DNA of 64,000 nucleotides from JAWKTV01 sp041398905 (GCA_041398905.1 JAWKTV010000001.1:248001-312000); one strand, 5' to 3'. Shown: positions 36,509 to 46,273, numbered from the stretch's first letter. Program-made: numbers and translations. The notes: a model not told the origin generated them from the sequence alone.

Positions 36509-39278
36509 ATGACGCGCCGCTACGGCTGTTCGCATTGGCTTTTGCAGGGATTGCCATGGTTTCAAGTCTCCAGGGAGCAGAGCCGGAGCACGTTGCTTCG
36601 GTCGAAGGAATCACCGAGTACCGTCTCGAAAACGGGTTGCGGATTCTCCTCTTTCCCGACCCCTCCAAACCGCAGGTCACTGTCAACCTGACCGTGTTCG
36701 TCGGCTCGCGCCACGAAGGGTATGGCGAAGCCGGCATGGCGCACCTGCTCGAGCACATGCTCTTCAAAGGCACCCCGGCCAACCCGGACGTGCCCAAGGT
36801 GCTCAAGAATCATGGCGCGGACTACAACGGTACGACCTGGCTCGACCGCACCAATTACTACGAAACTCTGCCCGCCAGTGACGAAAACCTCAGGTTCGCC
36901 ATCGCGCTCGAAGCCGACCGCATGGTCAACAGCTACGTCAAGGGCGAAGACCTCGCGAAGGAAATGACCGTCGTCCGCAATGAGTTCGAGCGGGCGAAAA
37001 CGACCCCGCCCGCATCCTCAGCCAGCGGCTCTTCTCGGCGGCGTATGACTGGCACAATTACGGCAAGTCAACGATCGGCAACGCGCAGACATCGAACGGG
37101 TGCCGATCGACAACCTGCAGCGCTTCTACCGCCGCTACTATCAGCCCGACAACGCGATGCTGATCATCGCCGGGCAGTTCGATCCGGAGAAGGCGCTCGA
37201 ATACGCCAATGCCCACTTCGGCATCATTCCCCGGCCCGACAGACAGCTCGAAAACACCTACACCGAAGAGCCAGCCCAAGACGGCGCCCGCACAGTGCGG
37301 CTGCAGCGGGTGGGCGACGTCGCGATGGTCGGTGCCCTGTATCACATCCCGGCCGGCCCGCATCCCGATTACGTGCCCATCGACGTGCTCGAGCACGTGC
37401 TTACCGCCACTCCTTCGGGACGGCTGTACAAGCGGCTCGTCGCCACCCGGCAGGCCTCCAGCGTCTCAGGCTCCGCGTACTCCCTGCATGACCCCGGTGT
37501 CCTGAAACTCTCCGCCCAGGTGACCCCTGGCAACGATCCCGAAGCAGTCCTGTCGACCCTCCTCGACGTCGCTGAGAATATCCGCGAGCAACCCGTCTCC
37601 AACGAGGAAGTCGACCGCGCGAAGGTCTATTGGATGAAGGTCTGGGAGCAGGCGTTCACCGACTCGGCCCGGCTCGCGGTGCAGCTCAGCGACTGGGCCG
37701 CGCAGGGAGACTGGCGGTTGATCTTCCTCTATCGCGACCGGCTGGAAGCGGTCACCGCCGCTCAGGTGAATGACGTCGCAAACAAGTATCTGACCGAGAA
37801 CAACCGCACGGCCGGCCTGTTCATTCCAACCGAGGCGGCCCAGCCGCATCTCGGTGCCGCCCACGCCTTCGATCGCCGAACTCGTCGGTGAATATCAGGG
37901 TCGCGAGTCGATCGCGGCTGGCGAGGCCTTCGAGGTCACGTCCGAGAACATCGATGCGCGCACCATCCGCAAGGAACTCTCGACCGGCCTGAAGGTCGCT
38001 TTGGTCCCGAAGAAGACCCGTGGCGAATCGGTCCGGCTGCGGCTGACGCTGAGGTACGGCACGGCGGAGAGTCTCGCAAAACTGTCGACGGCGGCCGAGC
38101 TGTTGCCATCGCTGATGGTCCGCGGGGCGGGCGACCTGAGCCGGCAGGACATTCAGGACAAACTCGATCAGCTCAAGTCGACACTGTCGCAGACCGGCAA
38201 CGCCGGCGACCTGACGTTCACCTTACAGACGCGACGCGAGTCGCTGCCGGAAGTGCTGGAGCTGCTCAAGACGATCCTCCGCAAGCCGACGCTGCCGGAA
38301 GATGAACTCGAAATCATCCGCAATGCGATGGTCACGAATTACGCGCAGCAGAAGACGGACCCCCTGTCTCTGGCACGCACCGCGGTCTCACGCCGACTGA
38401 GCGACTACCCCCCGGAGGATGTTCGCTATGTGGCGTCGATTCCCGAACGAATCGAGCGGTGGGAAGCGGTGAAGCGGTCGGAAGTCGCCCGGCTTTACAG
38501 CGAGTTCCTCGGCGGTCAGCACGGCGAACTCTCGGTCGTCGGGGACTTTGACGTGGACGAGACACTGCCGCGACTGGAGGCGCTCGTCAGCGGCTGGACC
38601 ACCAGTACGCCCTACGGGCGCATCGCGAAGGAAGGGGATGTCGAAGTCACGTCCGACCGTGAAGCCATCAACACGCCGGACAAGGACAACGCCGTCTATC
38701 TCGCCGGCACCGTGCTGCCGATGAACGACGCGAATGCCGACTACCCGGCCGTGCTGATGGCGAACTACGTCCTCGGCAGCAGCGGTTTGTCGTCGCGTCT
38801 GGGGGATCGTGTCCGGCAGAAGGAAGGGCTCTCCTACGGGGTCGGTTCGTTCGTCAACGCCAGCCCGATCGACACTCGCGCAACCCTCTTGGTCTACGCC
38901 ATCACCAACCCGCTCAACATCGGCAAGGTGGAGACCGCGATCCGCGAAGAGCTGCAGCGGCTGATTGATGACGGGATCACGCAGGACGAACTGGACGCCG
39001 CCCGCACCGGTTACCTGCAAAACCAGCTCGTCGAACGCTCCGACGATGGCGAGATCGCGCGGCTCCTGAACGAGAACCTGCAGGCCGGACGCACGATGGA
39101 CTTCCACGCCGGGCTGGAACGGGAGCTGGCGAAGCTGACTCCCGAGCGGGTCCACGAAGTGCTGAAGAAGCACGTCGCCGTGGACGATATCGGCGTGGTC
39201 GTCGCGGGAGACTTCAACAAGCAGGCGGCCACGGAGGAAGCGGCTGTCGGCGGGCAGGAGGGAGCACCCGCCCCATAG
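36509..39278 (+). CDS. Exported tandem M16 metallopeptidase (frameshifted)
   Basis: About 920 residues with two M16 (insulinase/pitrilysin) units. Start ATG 36509, then LRLFALAFAGIAMVSSLQGA as signal peptide after a one-base repair near 36518. The first unit has the inverted zinc motif HLLEH (around residue 77, GMAHLLEHMLFKG) and the downstream Glu in VRNEFERA. Repairs at 36992-36994 (G run), 37083 (C) and 37844 (one C too many) join RILSQRLFSAAYDWHNYG, DNLQRFYRRYYQPDNAML and PSIAELVGEYQG. The second unit (from about 38020) lacks HxxEH and is presumably structural, as in pitrilysins. Periplasmic peptide degradation is likely. Confidence 0.85.
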
Positions 39279-39336
39279 GTCGCGCGTGACCGGCCGCTCG
39301 ATGGCACGGCCTGCGACCGGCACGCCGCAACGAACG

Positions 39337-39372
39337 AAAACAGCCCAGAGGTGTCAGCCTCTGGGCTGTTTT
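39337..39372. terminator. Bidirectional intrinsic terminator
   Basis: AAAA, then CAGCCCAGAGG (39341-39351), loop TGTCAG, CCTCTGGGCTG (39358-39368), then TTTT. It is a perfect 11-pair stem with an A-run before and a T-run after, so it can end transcription from the right-going M16 gene and the left-going CsrA-receiver gene. It is the clearest terminator in the window. Confidence 0.92.
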
Positions 39373-39404
39373 GATTGTGACTGATTCGCAACCTGGGCGG
39401 GCGA

Positions 39405-40163
39405 TCACGCCAGGTGCAGCAGTCGCCGCATCCGCAGCACCAGGCCCGACGGATTCAGCGGCTTCGAGAGCCACTCGTCGACGCCGGTAGGCGTGCCAAT
39501 CGTGACGCCGAGATCCTGCGGGTTCGAGCCACTCACCGCGAACACCAACAGCCCATCCAGCGCGGGGGACTGGCGAATCAGGTTGAGGACCTCCGGACCG
39601 GCGATTCGGGGCATGTGCATATCGAGCAGCACGACGTGTGGACGTTCGCCGGTGTGCAGTCGATCGACCGCCTCGACGCCATCGGCCGCAGTGTCCACCT
39701 GGCAGCCATCCATCCGGAGCAAACCTGCGAGCAACTCGCGCTCGTTCGGTTGATCCTCGACGATCAGAACGGAAAGTGGATCCTCCGGGTCGGCCGGCGG
39801 GGGGGCGGCGGCGGGCGGACTCGCCTCGTTGGCTTCCGCACCGCTCTCGATCTCGCGCAAGTGCGTGAGGAGCGACAGATACGTCTGATGCGCGGCGTCG
39901 ATCAAGCCACGATCAACCTGCCGCTCGTACAATTCGAGCGACAGCTTGATGGTGTTGAGCAAGTTGCGGAAAGCGTGACTCGCCTTGCCCCCCTTGGCTT
40001 TGGCGTCGTAACGGTCGAGCACTTCCTTCCGCAGGATGTCGACACCATCCGGAGCCTGAATGCCGATGCGGGTGCGATTCCCGCTCATCTGGAGAATCTT
40101 GAGAGTGATCCCGACGTTGGGGAATACAATCTCTTCATCACAACGGCGTGACATGACCAGCAT
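39405..40163 (-). CDS. CsrA-like RNA-binding domain fused to a response-regulator receiver
   Basis: A 252-residue single intact frame with three parts. Residues 1-55 are CsrA-like (MLVMSRRCDEEIVFP, then GNRTRIGIQAPDGVDILRKEVL), including the RIGI-AP and RKEV positions used for RNA binding. Residues about 66-110 form a helical segment (HAFRNLLNTIKLSLELYERQ). After a Pro/Ala linker, residues about 128-250 are a receiver domain: LSVLIVEDQPNE (acidic pair), VLLDMHMP (phospho-Asp) and LSKPLNP (Lys). AAAGGAGA before the ATG is a strong Shine-Dalgarno. I infer a phosphorylation-controlled post-transcriptional regulator; no cognate kinase is adjacent. Confidence 0.88.
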   Translation of the reverse strand: MLVMSRRCDEEIVFPNVGITLKILQMSGNRTRIGIQAPDGVDILRKEVLDRYDAKAKGGKASHAFRNLLNTIKLSLELYERQVDRGLIDAAHQTYLSLLTHLREIESGAEANEASPPAAAPPPADPEDPLSVLIVEDQPNERELLAGLLRMDGCQVDTAADGVEAVDRLHTGERPHVVLLDMHMPRIAGPEVLNLIRQSPALDGLLVFAVSGSNPQDLGVTIGTPTGVDEWLSKPLNPSGLVLRMRRLLHLA

Positions 40164-40538
40164 GGCGGTCTCCTTTCCACATGCGCCAGGACACCACAGA
40201 GGCGTCCGCGCGAGTCTGATTCCTTGACGGAGCGATTCCTGTCACTCCGGCCTTCCCTGCGGAGAGCAACCTGCCTTCGTGGCTGGTCTGTGTGGCTTGC
40301 TGCCTCGCTGACTCTCCGATGACGCCAGTAGAGAATGGCAATACTGATCGCAAATGCAAGCAGAATCCGAGAAATCAGGAAACATTTGCGAAACTCGATG
40401 CGTGCGGCCAAACACTCACCCAAGTGACTACCGCTGCCGGTTGTGTCGTTCCGGCGAGCTGCCACAATTCACCCTGAGCACCCAGCCTGCGACGCGAACC
40501 CCGCGTTCGCCCGTACCGAACTTGCATCCCTGCCATCC
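40164..40538. other. Divergent intergenic region
   Basis: 375 bases between the left-going CsrA-receiver gene and the right-going fhcB gene. Contains the strong Shine-Dalgarno of the former. The middle (about 40330-40400) is AT-richer than its surroundings and is the likely promoter zone, but no pair of boxes is convincing. No gene was seen. Confidence 0.5.
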
Positions 40539-41828
40539 ATGACCGCGAACTTCGATCAGATCATCGACGATGTCACCTGCACGCAGTGCGGGTGCCTGTG
40601 CGATGACCTGTCACCGCGGTTGAAGGATGGCCGCCTGGTCGAGGTCCAACGGGCCTGTTCGCTGGCGGCTCCGTGGTACGACGCGCTCGCCAGTCACGAC
40701 CCCTCGCTCCCCGCCGCGATGATCGATGGCGCTCCCGCGGAATACGCGGCGGCCATCACCCGGGCCGCCGGGATCCTGGCGAACGCCGACGCTCCGCTGA
40801 TCTACGGGCTGTCCAACAGCAGCACGCCTGGCCAGCAGGCGGCGGTCGCACTGGCCGACCGACTCGGTGCCATCATCGACACCACCGCCAGCACCTGCCA
40901 CGCGCCTTCCATTGTCGCACTGCAGCAGGTGGGAGAAAGCACCGCCTCTCTGGGCGAGGTCCGGCAACGATCAGATCTCGTCATCTACTGGGGCAGCAAT
41001 CCAGTTGACTCGCATCCCCGCCACATCGAGCGGCTGATCGACCAGCCCGGGACATTCGTGCCACGCGGCCGACTGGGGAGGACCGTCATCGTCATCGATG
41101 TCGAACCGACCGCCACCACCCGCCTCGCCGACGAGTTCATCCAGGTCAACCCCGGCGGCGACTTCGAGCTGCTGTGCGCGCTGCGGGCCTGTGCGCAGGG
41201 GCGGGAGTGGCAAGGCAGCGACGCGGGGGGCGTCAGCCGCGCAGAGGTCGAGTCGCTGGCCTTGCGAATGCAGGGAGCGCAATTTGGGGCGGTGTTCTTT
41301 GGCCTCGGCTTGACACGTCACGGAATTCCGCACCTCAACATCAACGCGCTGCTGCAACTGGTGACGGACCTGCAGGTCCACACCCGCTGGATCGCCCGCC
41401 GCATGCGGATTCCCGGAGATGTCGCCGGGGCGGACAGCGTGCTCTGCTGGCAGACGGGCTATCCGTTCAGCGTCGATCTCGCGCGGGGCTACCCGCGATA
41501 CAACCCGGGCGAGTTCTCGGGGGGAGAACTGCTCACGCGGGGCGAAGTCGATGCGGCCTTGTTCGTCGGGAGTGATGGCTATCACAAGCTGTCACCCGCC
41601 GCCCGCAGCCACCTCGGCTCCATTCCCACCATCCTGCTGACGCCGCCGCACATCACCGATCCCTGGCAGGCCACGGTGCAGTTCGCGACCGGCACCTACG
41701 GGGTGCATTACGCCGGCACCGCGTACCGCATGGACGAAGTCCCGCTGCCACTGCGGCCCTTCCTGCCCTCAACCCTGCCCGCCGACCATCATGTCCTGCA
41801 GGCACTGATGCTGGCCGTTGGTCGCTAG
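40539..41828 (+). CDS. fhcB: Formylmethanofuran dehydrogenase subunit B-like protein (FhcB)
   Basis: A 429-residue protein of the FwdB/FhcB type, part of the formyltransferase/hydrolase complex of the tetrahydromethanopterin-linked C1 pathway. The start at 40539 leads directly to the conserved CTQCGCLCDDL Cys cluster; upstream sequence in the frame is not conserved. Later blocks: LIYGLSNSSTPGQQAAVALADRLGA, LVIYWGSNPVDSHPRH, then VIVIDVEPTATTRLADEFI. Planctomycetes are known to carry this pathway, probably for formaldehyde or C1 oxidation. The other fhc subunits are not in the window, so this one is separated from its partners. Confidence 0.87.
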   Translation: MTANFDQIIDDVTCTQCGCLCDDLSPRLKDGRLVEVQRACSLAAPWYDALASHDPSLPAAMIDGAPAEYAAAITRAAGILANADAPLIYGLSNSSTPGQQAAVALADRLGAIIDTTASTCHAPSIVALQQVGESTASLGEVRQRSDLVIYWGSNPVDSHPRHIERLIDQPGTFVPRGRLGRTVIVIDVEPTATTRLADEFIQVNPGGDFELLCALRACAQGREWQGSDAGGVSRAEVESLALRMQGAQFGAVFFGLGLTRHGIPHLNINALLQLVTDLQVHTRWIARRMRIPGDVAGADSVLCWQTGYPFSVDLARGYPRYNPGEFSGGELLTRGEVDAALFVGSDGYHKLSPAARSHLGSIPTILLTPPHITDPWQATVQFATGTYGVHYAGTAYRMDEVPLPLRPFLPSTLPADHHVLQALMLAVGR

Positions 41829-41869
41829 GTTGACTCGGCTCAACCGGCGGCACCGGCAGGTTCGCGCGG

Positions 41870-42233
41870 TCAATCTCGTGGCGGCTCGGCGGCCTGTTCG
41901 CAGGGGCGACAAACCAGTCGGTTCAGCACCTTGCTGACGCCGGCCACTTGCCGCGCGACCTCTTCTACACAGGTGCCGTCAGACGCCTCAAGCGTGCCTT
42001 CCAGGCAGATGCCATCCGGCAGGCGACGAACGGTGAGCGAAGCGAACTTGAGACCCGGCTCGGCGAGCAGGCAACGAAGCACTTCGCGTTCGGTCGAATG
42101 CAAACTCGGCAAGGCGACATCGGTATCGTTGCCGATCGACGTATCCAGGAACAGGAACGGATCGGACGGGACCGGGTCGTCAAACGACAAACCGACCTGT
42201 GGCGACTGCGGATGAACGTTCGAGCTGCTGCAT
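41870..42233 (-). CDS. Small BON-domain-like protein (start region frameshifted)
   Basis: The conserved part is LRCLLAEPGLKFASLTVRR, then ICLEGTLEASDGT and VARQVAGVSKVLNRLV, which fits a BON-type alpha-beta domain. Its open frame reaches 42319, but the only good ribosome site is AAGGAGGT at 42248-42241 ahead of an ATG at 42233 in another frame (MQQLERSSAVATGRFVV). Joining the two needs one shift between about 42185 and 42225. About 120 residues result, with a tail PCEQAAEPP. BON domains often bind membranes or phospholipids. No signal peptide is visible. Confidence 0.6.
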
Positions 42234-42571
42234 GACGTCGACCTCCTTGGTGTTCGACGGTGAAACAAGACGCGAGCTGGTGACAACACGCGGAAATCGG
42301 AGGCCATCAAGAACCGCACCGATGAAGGGATCCGCTGGCTGCATCCGAAAGGAAGTCACCAGAATGCGGGAACCGTCGGTCCTGATCGCAACTTCGGCCT
42401 TCAGTCTATCGCGCGACCTCCGCTCGTCTAGAAGAATCCAAGAACGTTGATCGATTTTTCGGCAAGCCGCCGTCACCGCATGCCACTGCTCGCCACAAAC
42501 CTTTTCAAGGACATGGCTTGAAGCACGTCGATCACTCCCTGCACGTTCGCCTCGATCGGCCTTGAGAAGCG
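42234..42571. other. Intergenic region upstream of the BON gene
   Basis: 338 bases between the BON gene start and the end of the APH-like gene, both left-going. Holds the AAGGAGGT ribosome site at 42248-42241. A 98-codon left-going frame crosses the region without a recognisable domain and I do not call it. Confidence 0.45.
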
Positions 42572-43648
42572 TCAGATTTGAAACCAGCTCGAATGCGTCG
42601 GTCCTTCACGCAGCCGGCGAACGATGATCTCCAGTCGCTCGGCAACCAACGGCGACGACTCGTGAACATCGCCAGCGGCGAACCGTTCGACCCAGGTCAA
42701 TCCGCTCAGCAGCAGGCCGCTGTCATGCAGCACCGGCAGCAAACGATGCTCCGCAGCCTGCATCGGGCGACGTCCTTCATACGCCGCGATTGCCGCCGCG
42801 ATCTCAACCGAGTCAACAGTGGGCAACGTACTCACCAGCCGGGAGAGATCGGTGACGATGGTCTCGGTCTGAGCGGCGGCGGGATCGATCAGGCCGCTCA
42901 CTCGATCACCATCAAACAGCACGTGCGCCGTCCAGACATCGCGCATCACCGGCAGCAGCGGAAGCTCCAACTCGACATGTTCCGCCAGCGCGGCGGCGAC
43001 TGCGGCGTGATGCCGGTTCCGCAGGCTGAGGGCTTCGCGGGCCAGTTCGCGGAGCACGGAACCCGGAGCGAGGCTGATCGCGGCACCCGTCAGTTCGACC
43101 CGATCGTCGGTCCACGACCGCAGCAACTGCCACCGCCGCCGCACAGTCGGTGACGGACCGGTCCGACAATCAAACCAGTCGCGGCCCGCCGGTAGCGGCC
43201 GGTAGTCCGCGGAGACGCGATGCATCCGGGCCAGCAACTCCATTACCGCCCGCAGTCGCGCAGCGGTCGGTTCCGTCGACAACTGCGGCGCTCCGGGCAG
43301 CCACGGCTCCAACTGGTAGAGATCACCCGCGTGGTCGACCAGCGCTTGGCCTGTGGCCGTCTGGCAAGGTACGGCCACCGGGATGCCGTGGCGCGACATC
43401 CACGCCAACCAGCGATGCAACTCAGCGATGCGTGCGACGTGCGGGAGCGACATTGGCCAGCGACGCAACGCGAACTCTCCGCTCGCGTGTCGCACACGGT
43501 AAACGCTCGCCCCGCTGAATCCGCCCGTCACAGGCTCGATCCGCAGTTCCTCGGCGGCTGTGACCGATGTCAGGTCGGTCCACGTTGCGAGTGGCCCGGC
43601 TGTCTCCAGGTATCGCCGCACAATCGCCGCCAGAGCCGGGGTTTCCAT
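42572..43648 (-). CDS. APH-fold phosphotransferase with altered active site
   Basis: A 358-residue protein of the aminoglycoside phosphotransferase / choline kinase fold. The start at 43648 is chosen because the frame upstream is not conserved. Typical parts: EPVTGGFSGASVYRV (nucleotide loop), FALRRWP (Lys position taken by Arg or shifted), MELLARMHR, and VLFDGDRVSGLIDPAAA (the metal-Asp segment). The catalytic loop reads RDVWTAHVLF where HxDxxxxN is expected, so the first His and the Asn are missing. Small-molecule kinase activity is therefore doubtful. The substrate is unknown. Confidence 0.7.
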   Translation of the reverse strand: METPALAAIVRRYLETAGPLATWTDLTSVTAAEELRIEPVTGGFSGASVYRVRHASGEFALRRWPMSLPHVARIAELHRWLAWMSRHGIPVAVPCQTATGQALVDHAGDLYQLEPWLPGAPQLSTEPTAARLRAVMELLARMHRVSADYRPLPAGRDWFDCRTGPSPTVRRRWQLLRSWTDDRVELTGAAISLAPGSVLRELAREALSLRNRHHAAVAAALAEHVELELPLLPVMRDVWTAHVLFDGDRVSGLIDPAAAQTETIVTDLSRLVSTLPTVDSVEIAAAIAAYEGRRPMQAAEHRLLPVLHDSGLLLSGLTWVERFAAGDVHESSPLVAERLEIIVRRLREGPTHSSWFQI

Positions 43649-43859
43649 GACGACATCGTAAGTGAGGTCGATTGCCGCGCACACGCCACCGGGAGCTGCC
43701 TGCGGAGCGTTACCACCACATGACCCACGTTGAATGAACGGGTCTCCCTGCCCAGGGTCACCACCGACTTGACGTGCCCGTCCCGTCTGTTGAGGATGCC
43801 CGGGACGGCGGCGCGGTCGCTCCGTCATTCGCAATCGACTCAAACCAGGATCAGCGATC

Positions 43860-44455
43860 ATGGTCAAAACCGCCTCGACGATGCTTCCGCTCGGAACGCC
43901 CGCCCCGCATTTCAAACTGCCCAATCCCGTCACCGGATCAGAGCTGGCGATCGAGGAATTGCAGGGTGCCCCGGCGCTGCTGGTGATCTTCATGTGCAAT
44001 CACTGTCCGTTCGTGATTCACCTGCGCAGCGCGCTGGCGAGCTTCGCGAAAGAGTATCAGCCGCGCGGGCTGGCGATCGTCGGGATCAGCAGCAACGATG
44101 TCGGCGAATACCCGCAGGACGGACCGGACGCAATGAAGGCCGAGCACCAGGCGGCGGGTTACACCTTTCCCTACCTCTATGACGAGACGCAGGAAGTCGC
44201 GAAGGCGTACGGCGCGGCCTGCACGCCGGACTTCTTCCTCTTCGATCGAGACCGCAAGCTGGTGTATCGCGGGCAGTTTGATGACAGCCGGCCCAAGAGC
44301 GACATCCCGGTGACCGGGGCGGACCTGCGAGCCGCATGTGACGCCGTGCTGGCCGGACAGGCCGTGTCGGACGATCAGAGTCCGAGCATCGGCTGCAACA
44401 TCAAATGGCGCCGGGTAACGAGCCAACGTACTTCACCGGTCAGCCAGCGGTCTAA
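43860..44455 (+). CDS. Redoxin/thioredoxin-like protein (C-terminus frameshifted)
   Basis: About 198 residues of the AhpC/TSA-redoxin fold without a signal peptide. TPAPHFKLPNPVTG opens the fold; VIFMCNHCPFVIHLRS carries the CxxC (CNHC) active site near residue 44. GLAIVGISSNDV, then FPYLYDETQEVAKAYGAACTPDFFLFD with the cis-Pro region follow. The normal ending (GNEPTYFTGQPAV) appears after adding one C at 44411, giving the stop at 44453. As read, the frame runs on to 44474. This subfamily is common in planctomycetes; a thiol-disulfide or peroxide role is likely. Confidence 0.85.
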
Positions 44456-44473
44456 CAACGCGTCCGGTTCCTG

Positions 44474-44504
44474 ACGCACGGTCCACGTCTCCCAACTCGT
44501 GCGT
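44474..44504. terminator. Stem-loop between convergent genes
   Basis: The arms ACGCACG (44474-44480) and CGTGCGT (44498-44504) pair perfectly over 7 bases round a 17-base loop. It lies between the redoxin gene and the left-going HEAT-like gene. There is no T-tract, so a terminator role is tentative. Confidence 0.35.
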
Positions 44505-44546
44505 GGCACATGGTCGGGTGACCGCTGAAGGGCGGGCGGCGGTCCG

Positions 44547-45818
44547 CTAGATCCCGACCCCTTCGACGGCGTCGAACGGGCCGAAGTTGGGTGAGTTGAG
44601 ATTCACCCGCTCCCAGGTCTGCCAGCGACGCAGCGCCTTCGTACGGGCCTCCAAGCTCGCGAAGGTCACCGTTCGCGGGTCGTACAGCAGCCGCGCATCG
44701 GGACGCAGCCGGTCCAGTCCATACTCCTTGGGATCCTGGTTCGTCAGATGGACCAGCACGGCAAGGGCCGTGTCCTGGACACGCGGCTGTGGTTCCTGGT
44801 CGCGGCCGCGAGGCTGGGACAGCGCATCATCGTCCGCGAGGTAGGTGCTGACCGTCGACAGGTGATCAAGGTTGCCGAGCCGACCAATCACGAGCAAGGC
44901 GCGTTGGCGATCCTCGGGAGACGCGAGCGCCTGCTCAGCGATCTCGACGGCCGGTTCCAGCGCGTCGTCGAGATCGAAACGCAGCGCCAGATCCAAACGC
45001 TGACTGCTCGCCCCTGCGGCTGGCGAGCGAATCCAGCCGCGCACGAGAGCCATCATCGGCGCGTGCGCCGGGTCCGTCTCCGACAGCCTGTTGAGCGGTC
45101 CATACTCGATCAACGAGGGAATCAGCGTCCCGAGTCCGGGTGGAGGCCTGCCGAAGGCCGCGGGTTGTCGCGGGCCTGCCGGGGCTTCATCCGGCAATCC
45201 CCGCTCCGCGGCGACCAGCAGCAGCGCCGCCAGTGTCGACAACTCCGCCTCGAACACCAGACTCGAATTCTGAATCCGGAATCGCCCCGCCAGCTCTTCC
45301 AGTCGCAGAACGATTCGCATGTCCTGATCCGGCGATGGCCAGGCATCCTTCGACATGGAGTGCATCAGGTCCGGCTCGCCCCGCAGCATCTCGGCGTAGA
45401 GCTGTCGCGCACCGGCTGTGTCGGACGTCAGCTCGGCGTAACGCCGCCAACCGGGCAGCCCCGGCGGGGCTGGCGGTACGCCCGGGGCCAGCAGCAACGT
45501 CAATTGCCGTTCCGAATCGTCGCGGCGGATCCGCCGCATCAGCCAGATGGATCGACGCCGCACCTCCTCATCGGTCGCCCGCGATCCCTTCGCGATTTCC
45601 GGCATCGCCAACATCCCCGCCTTCAGCAGCCCGTCCGTGCTGCGTTGTCGCAGCTCGAACTCTTCCGCCCCCAATTGACGAACCATCGTCGAATAGCGCG
45701 CGGCTGCATCGCGATCCTGGGCCTCCGCAGCGGCGACGATGCAGCACAGCTTCAGCGCGACCAGCGGTATGAGCCGGCCAACGACGCACAATCGAGGTGA
45801 GCACGCTCTGGGTGTCAA
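44547..45818 (-). CDS. Exported HEAT-like hypothetical protein
   Basis: Up to 456 residues if the ATG at 45917 is used. I prefer the TTG at 45818 because GGGGAGG lies 7-8 bases before it and a signal peptide follows (LIPLVALKLCCIVAAAEA). The mature protein starts with the planctomycete pattern MVRQLGAEEFELRQRSTDGLLKAG and EVRRRSIWLMRRI, an armadillo/HEAT-like helical unit. Helical repeats continue (LDDALEPAVEIAEQAL, ASPEDRQRALLVIGRLGN). The C-terminus ends FGPFDAVEGVGI. The function is unknown. It is convergent with the redoxin gene. Confidence 0.68.
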   Translation of the reverse strand: MTPRACSPRLCVVGRLIPLVALKLCCIVAAAEAQDRDAAARYSTMVRQLGAEEFELRQRSTDGLLKAGMLAMPEIAKGSRATDEEVRRRSIWLMRRIRRDDSERQLTLLLAPGVPPAPPGLPGWRRYAELTSDTAGARQLYAEMLRGEPDLMHSMSKDAWPSPDQDMRIVLRLEELAGRFRIQNSSLVFEAELSTLAALLLVAAERGLPDEAPAGPRQPAAFGRPPPGLGTLIPSLIEYGPLNRLSETDPAHAPMMALVRGWIRSPAAGASSQRLDLALRFDLDDALEPAVEIAEQALASPEDRQRALLVIGRLGNLDHLSTVSTYLADDDALSQPRGRDQEPQPRVQDTALAVLVHLTNQDPKEYGLDRLRPDARLLYDPRTVTFASLEARTKALRRWQTWERVNLNSPNFGPFDAVEGVGI

Positions 45819-46273
45819 GCCGCCTCCCCGTTCAGGTCCGCTTCCGCCCCGGAAGACTTCACGGATAATGCTGTTCTCGATGTCATAGTGTACGACAGAG
45901 CGCAGCAGCCGGTCCACCTGAACATTTTACGAGTCGGTCCCGGGGTTTATTCACCTGATAGTGGGGCTACGGGCTCGCCATTCGCGCTGGCGAGCCGGTG
46001 GCCCTCAGGCCCTGGACCGTCGGACGCGGTGCCGCACGCCCGCTCGCCCGCTCGGCAAAAACCCTGCGCGTGAGCGCGATTGTGTCCGTGTCGCCGAGAC
46101 TGTGACATGTCCGCACCGCGCCTCCGCATCCCCCGCCAACCAGCCACGGCACCGTCGGTCCAGGCCCGGCCTGATCGCTTTCATCGATTGACCCCACTGG
46201 TCAGGTCCGCCATCGTCACTTAAGCTCCCGCGTCGCAGTAACTCGCGTCTACGCTGTCCTTGATCCATCGACA
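45819..46273. other. Divergent intergenic region holding repeat copy B
   Basis: 455 bases between the left-going HEAT-like gene (its alternative start at 45917 would shorten this) and valS. About 190 bases are the interspersed repeat at 45964-46152. No independent gene was seen. Confidence 0.55.
45964..46152. repeat. Interspersed intergenic repeat, copy B
   Basis: Starts with the perfect hairpin GGCTCGCC-attcgcgct-GGCGAGCC (45972-45996), then GGTGGCCCTCAGGCCCTGGACCGTCGGACGCGGTG in short blocks shared with copy A. The end block (46085-46127) differs from 14789-14831 at one base in 43. The middle 50 bases are not shared. Confidence 0.8.
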
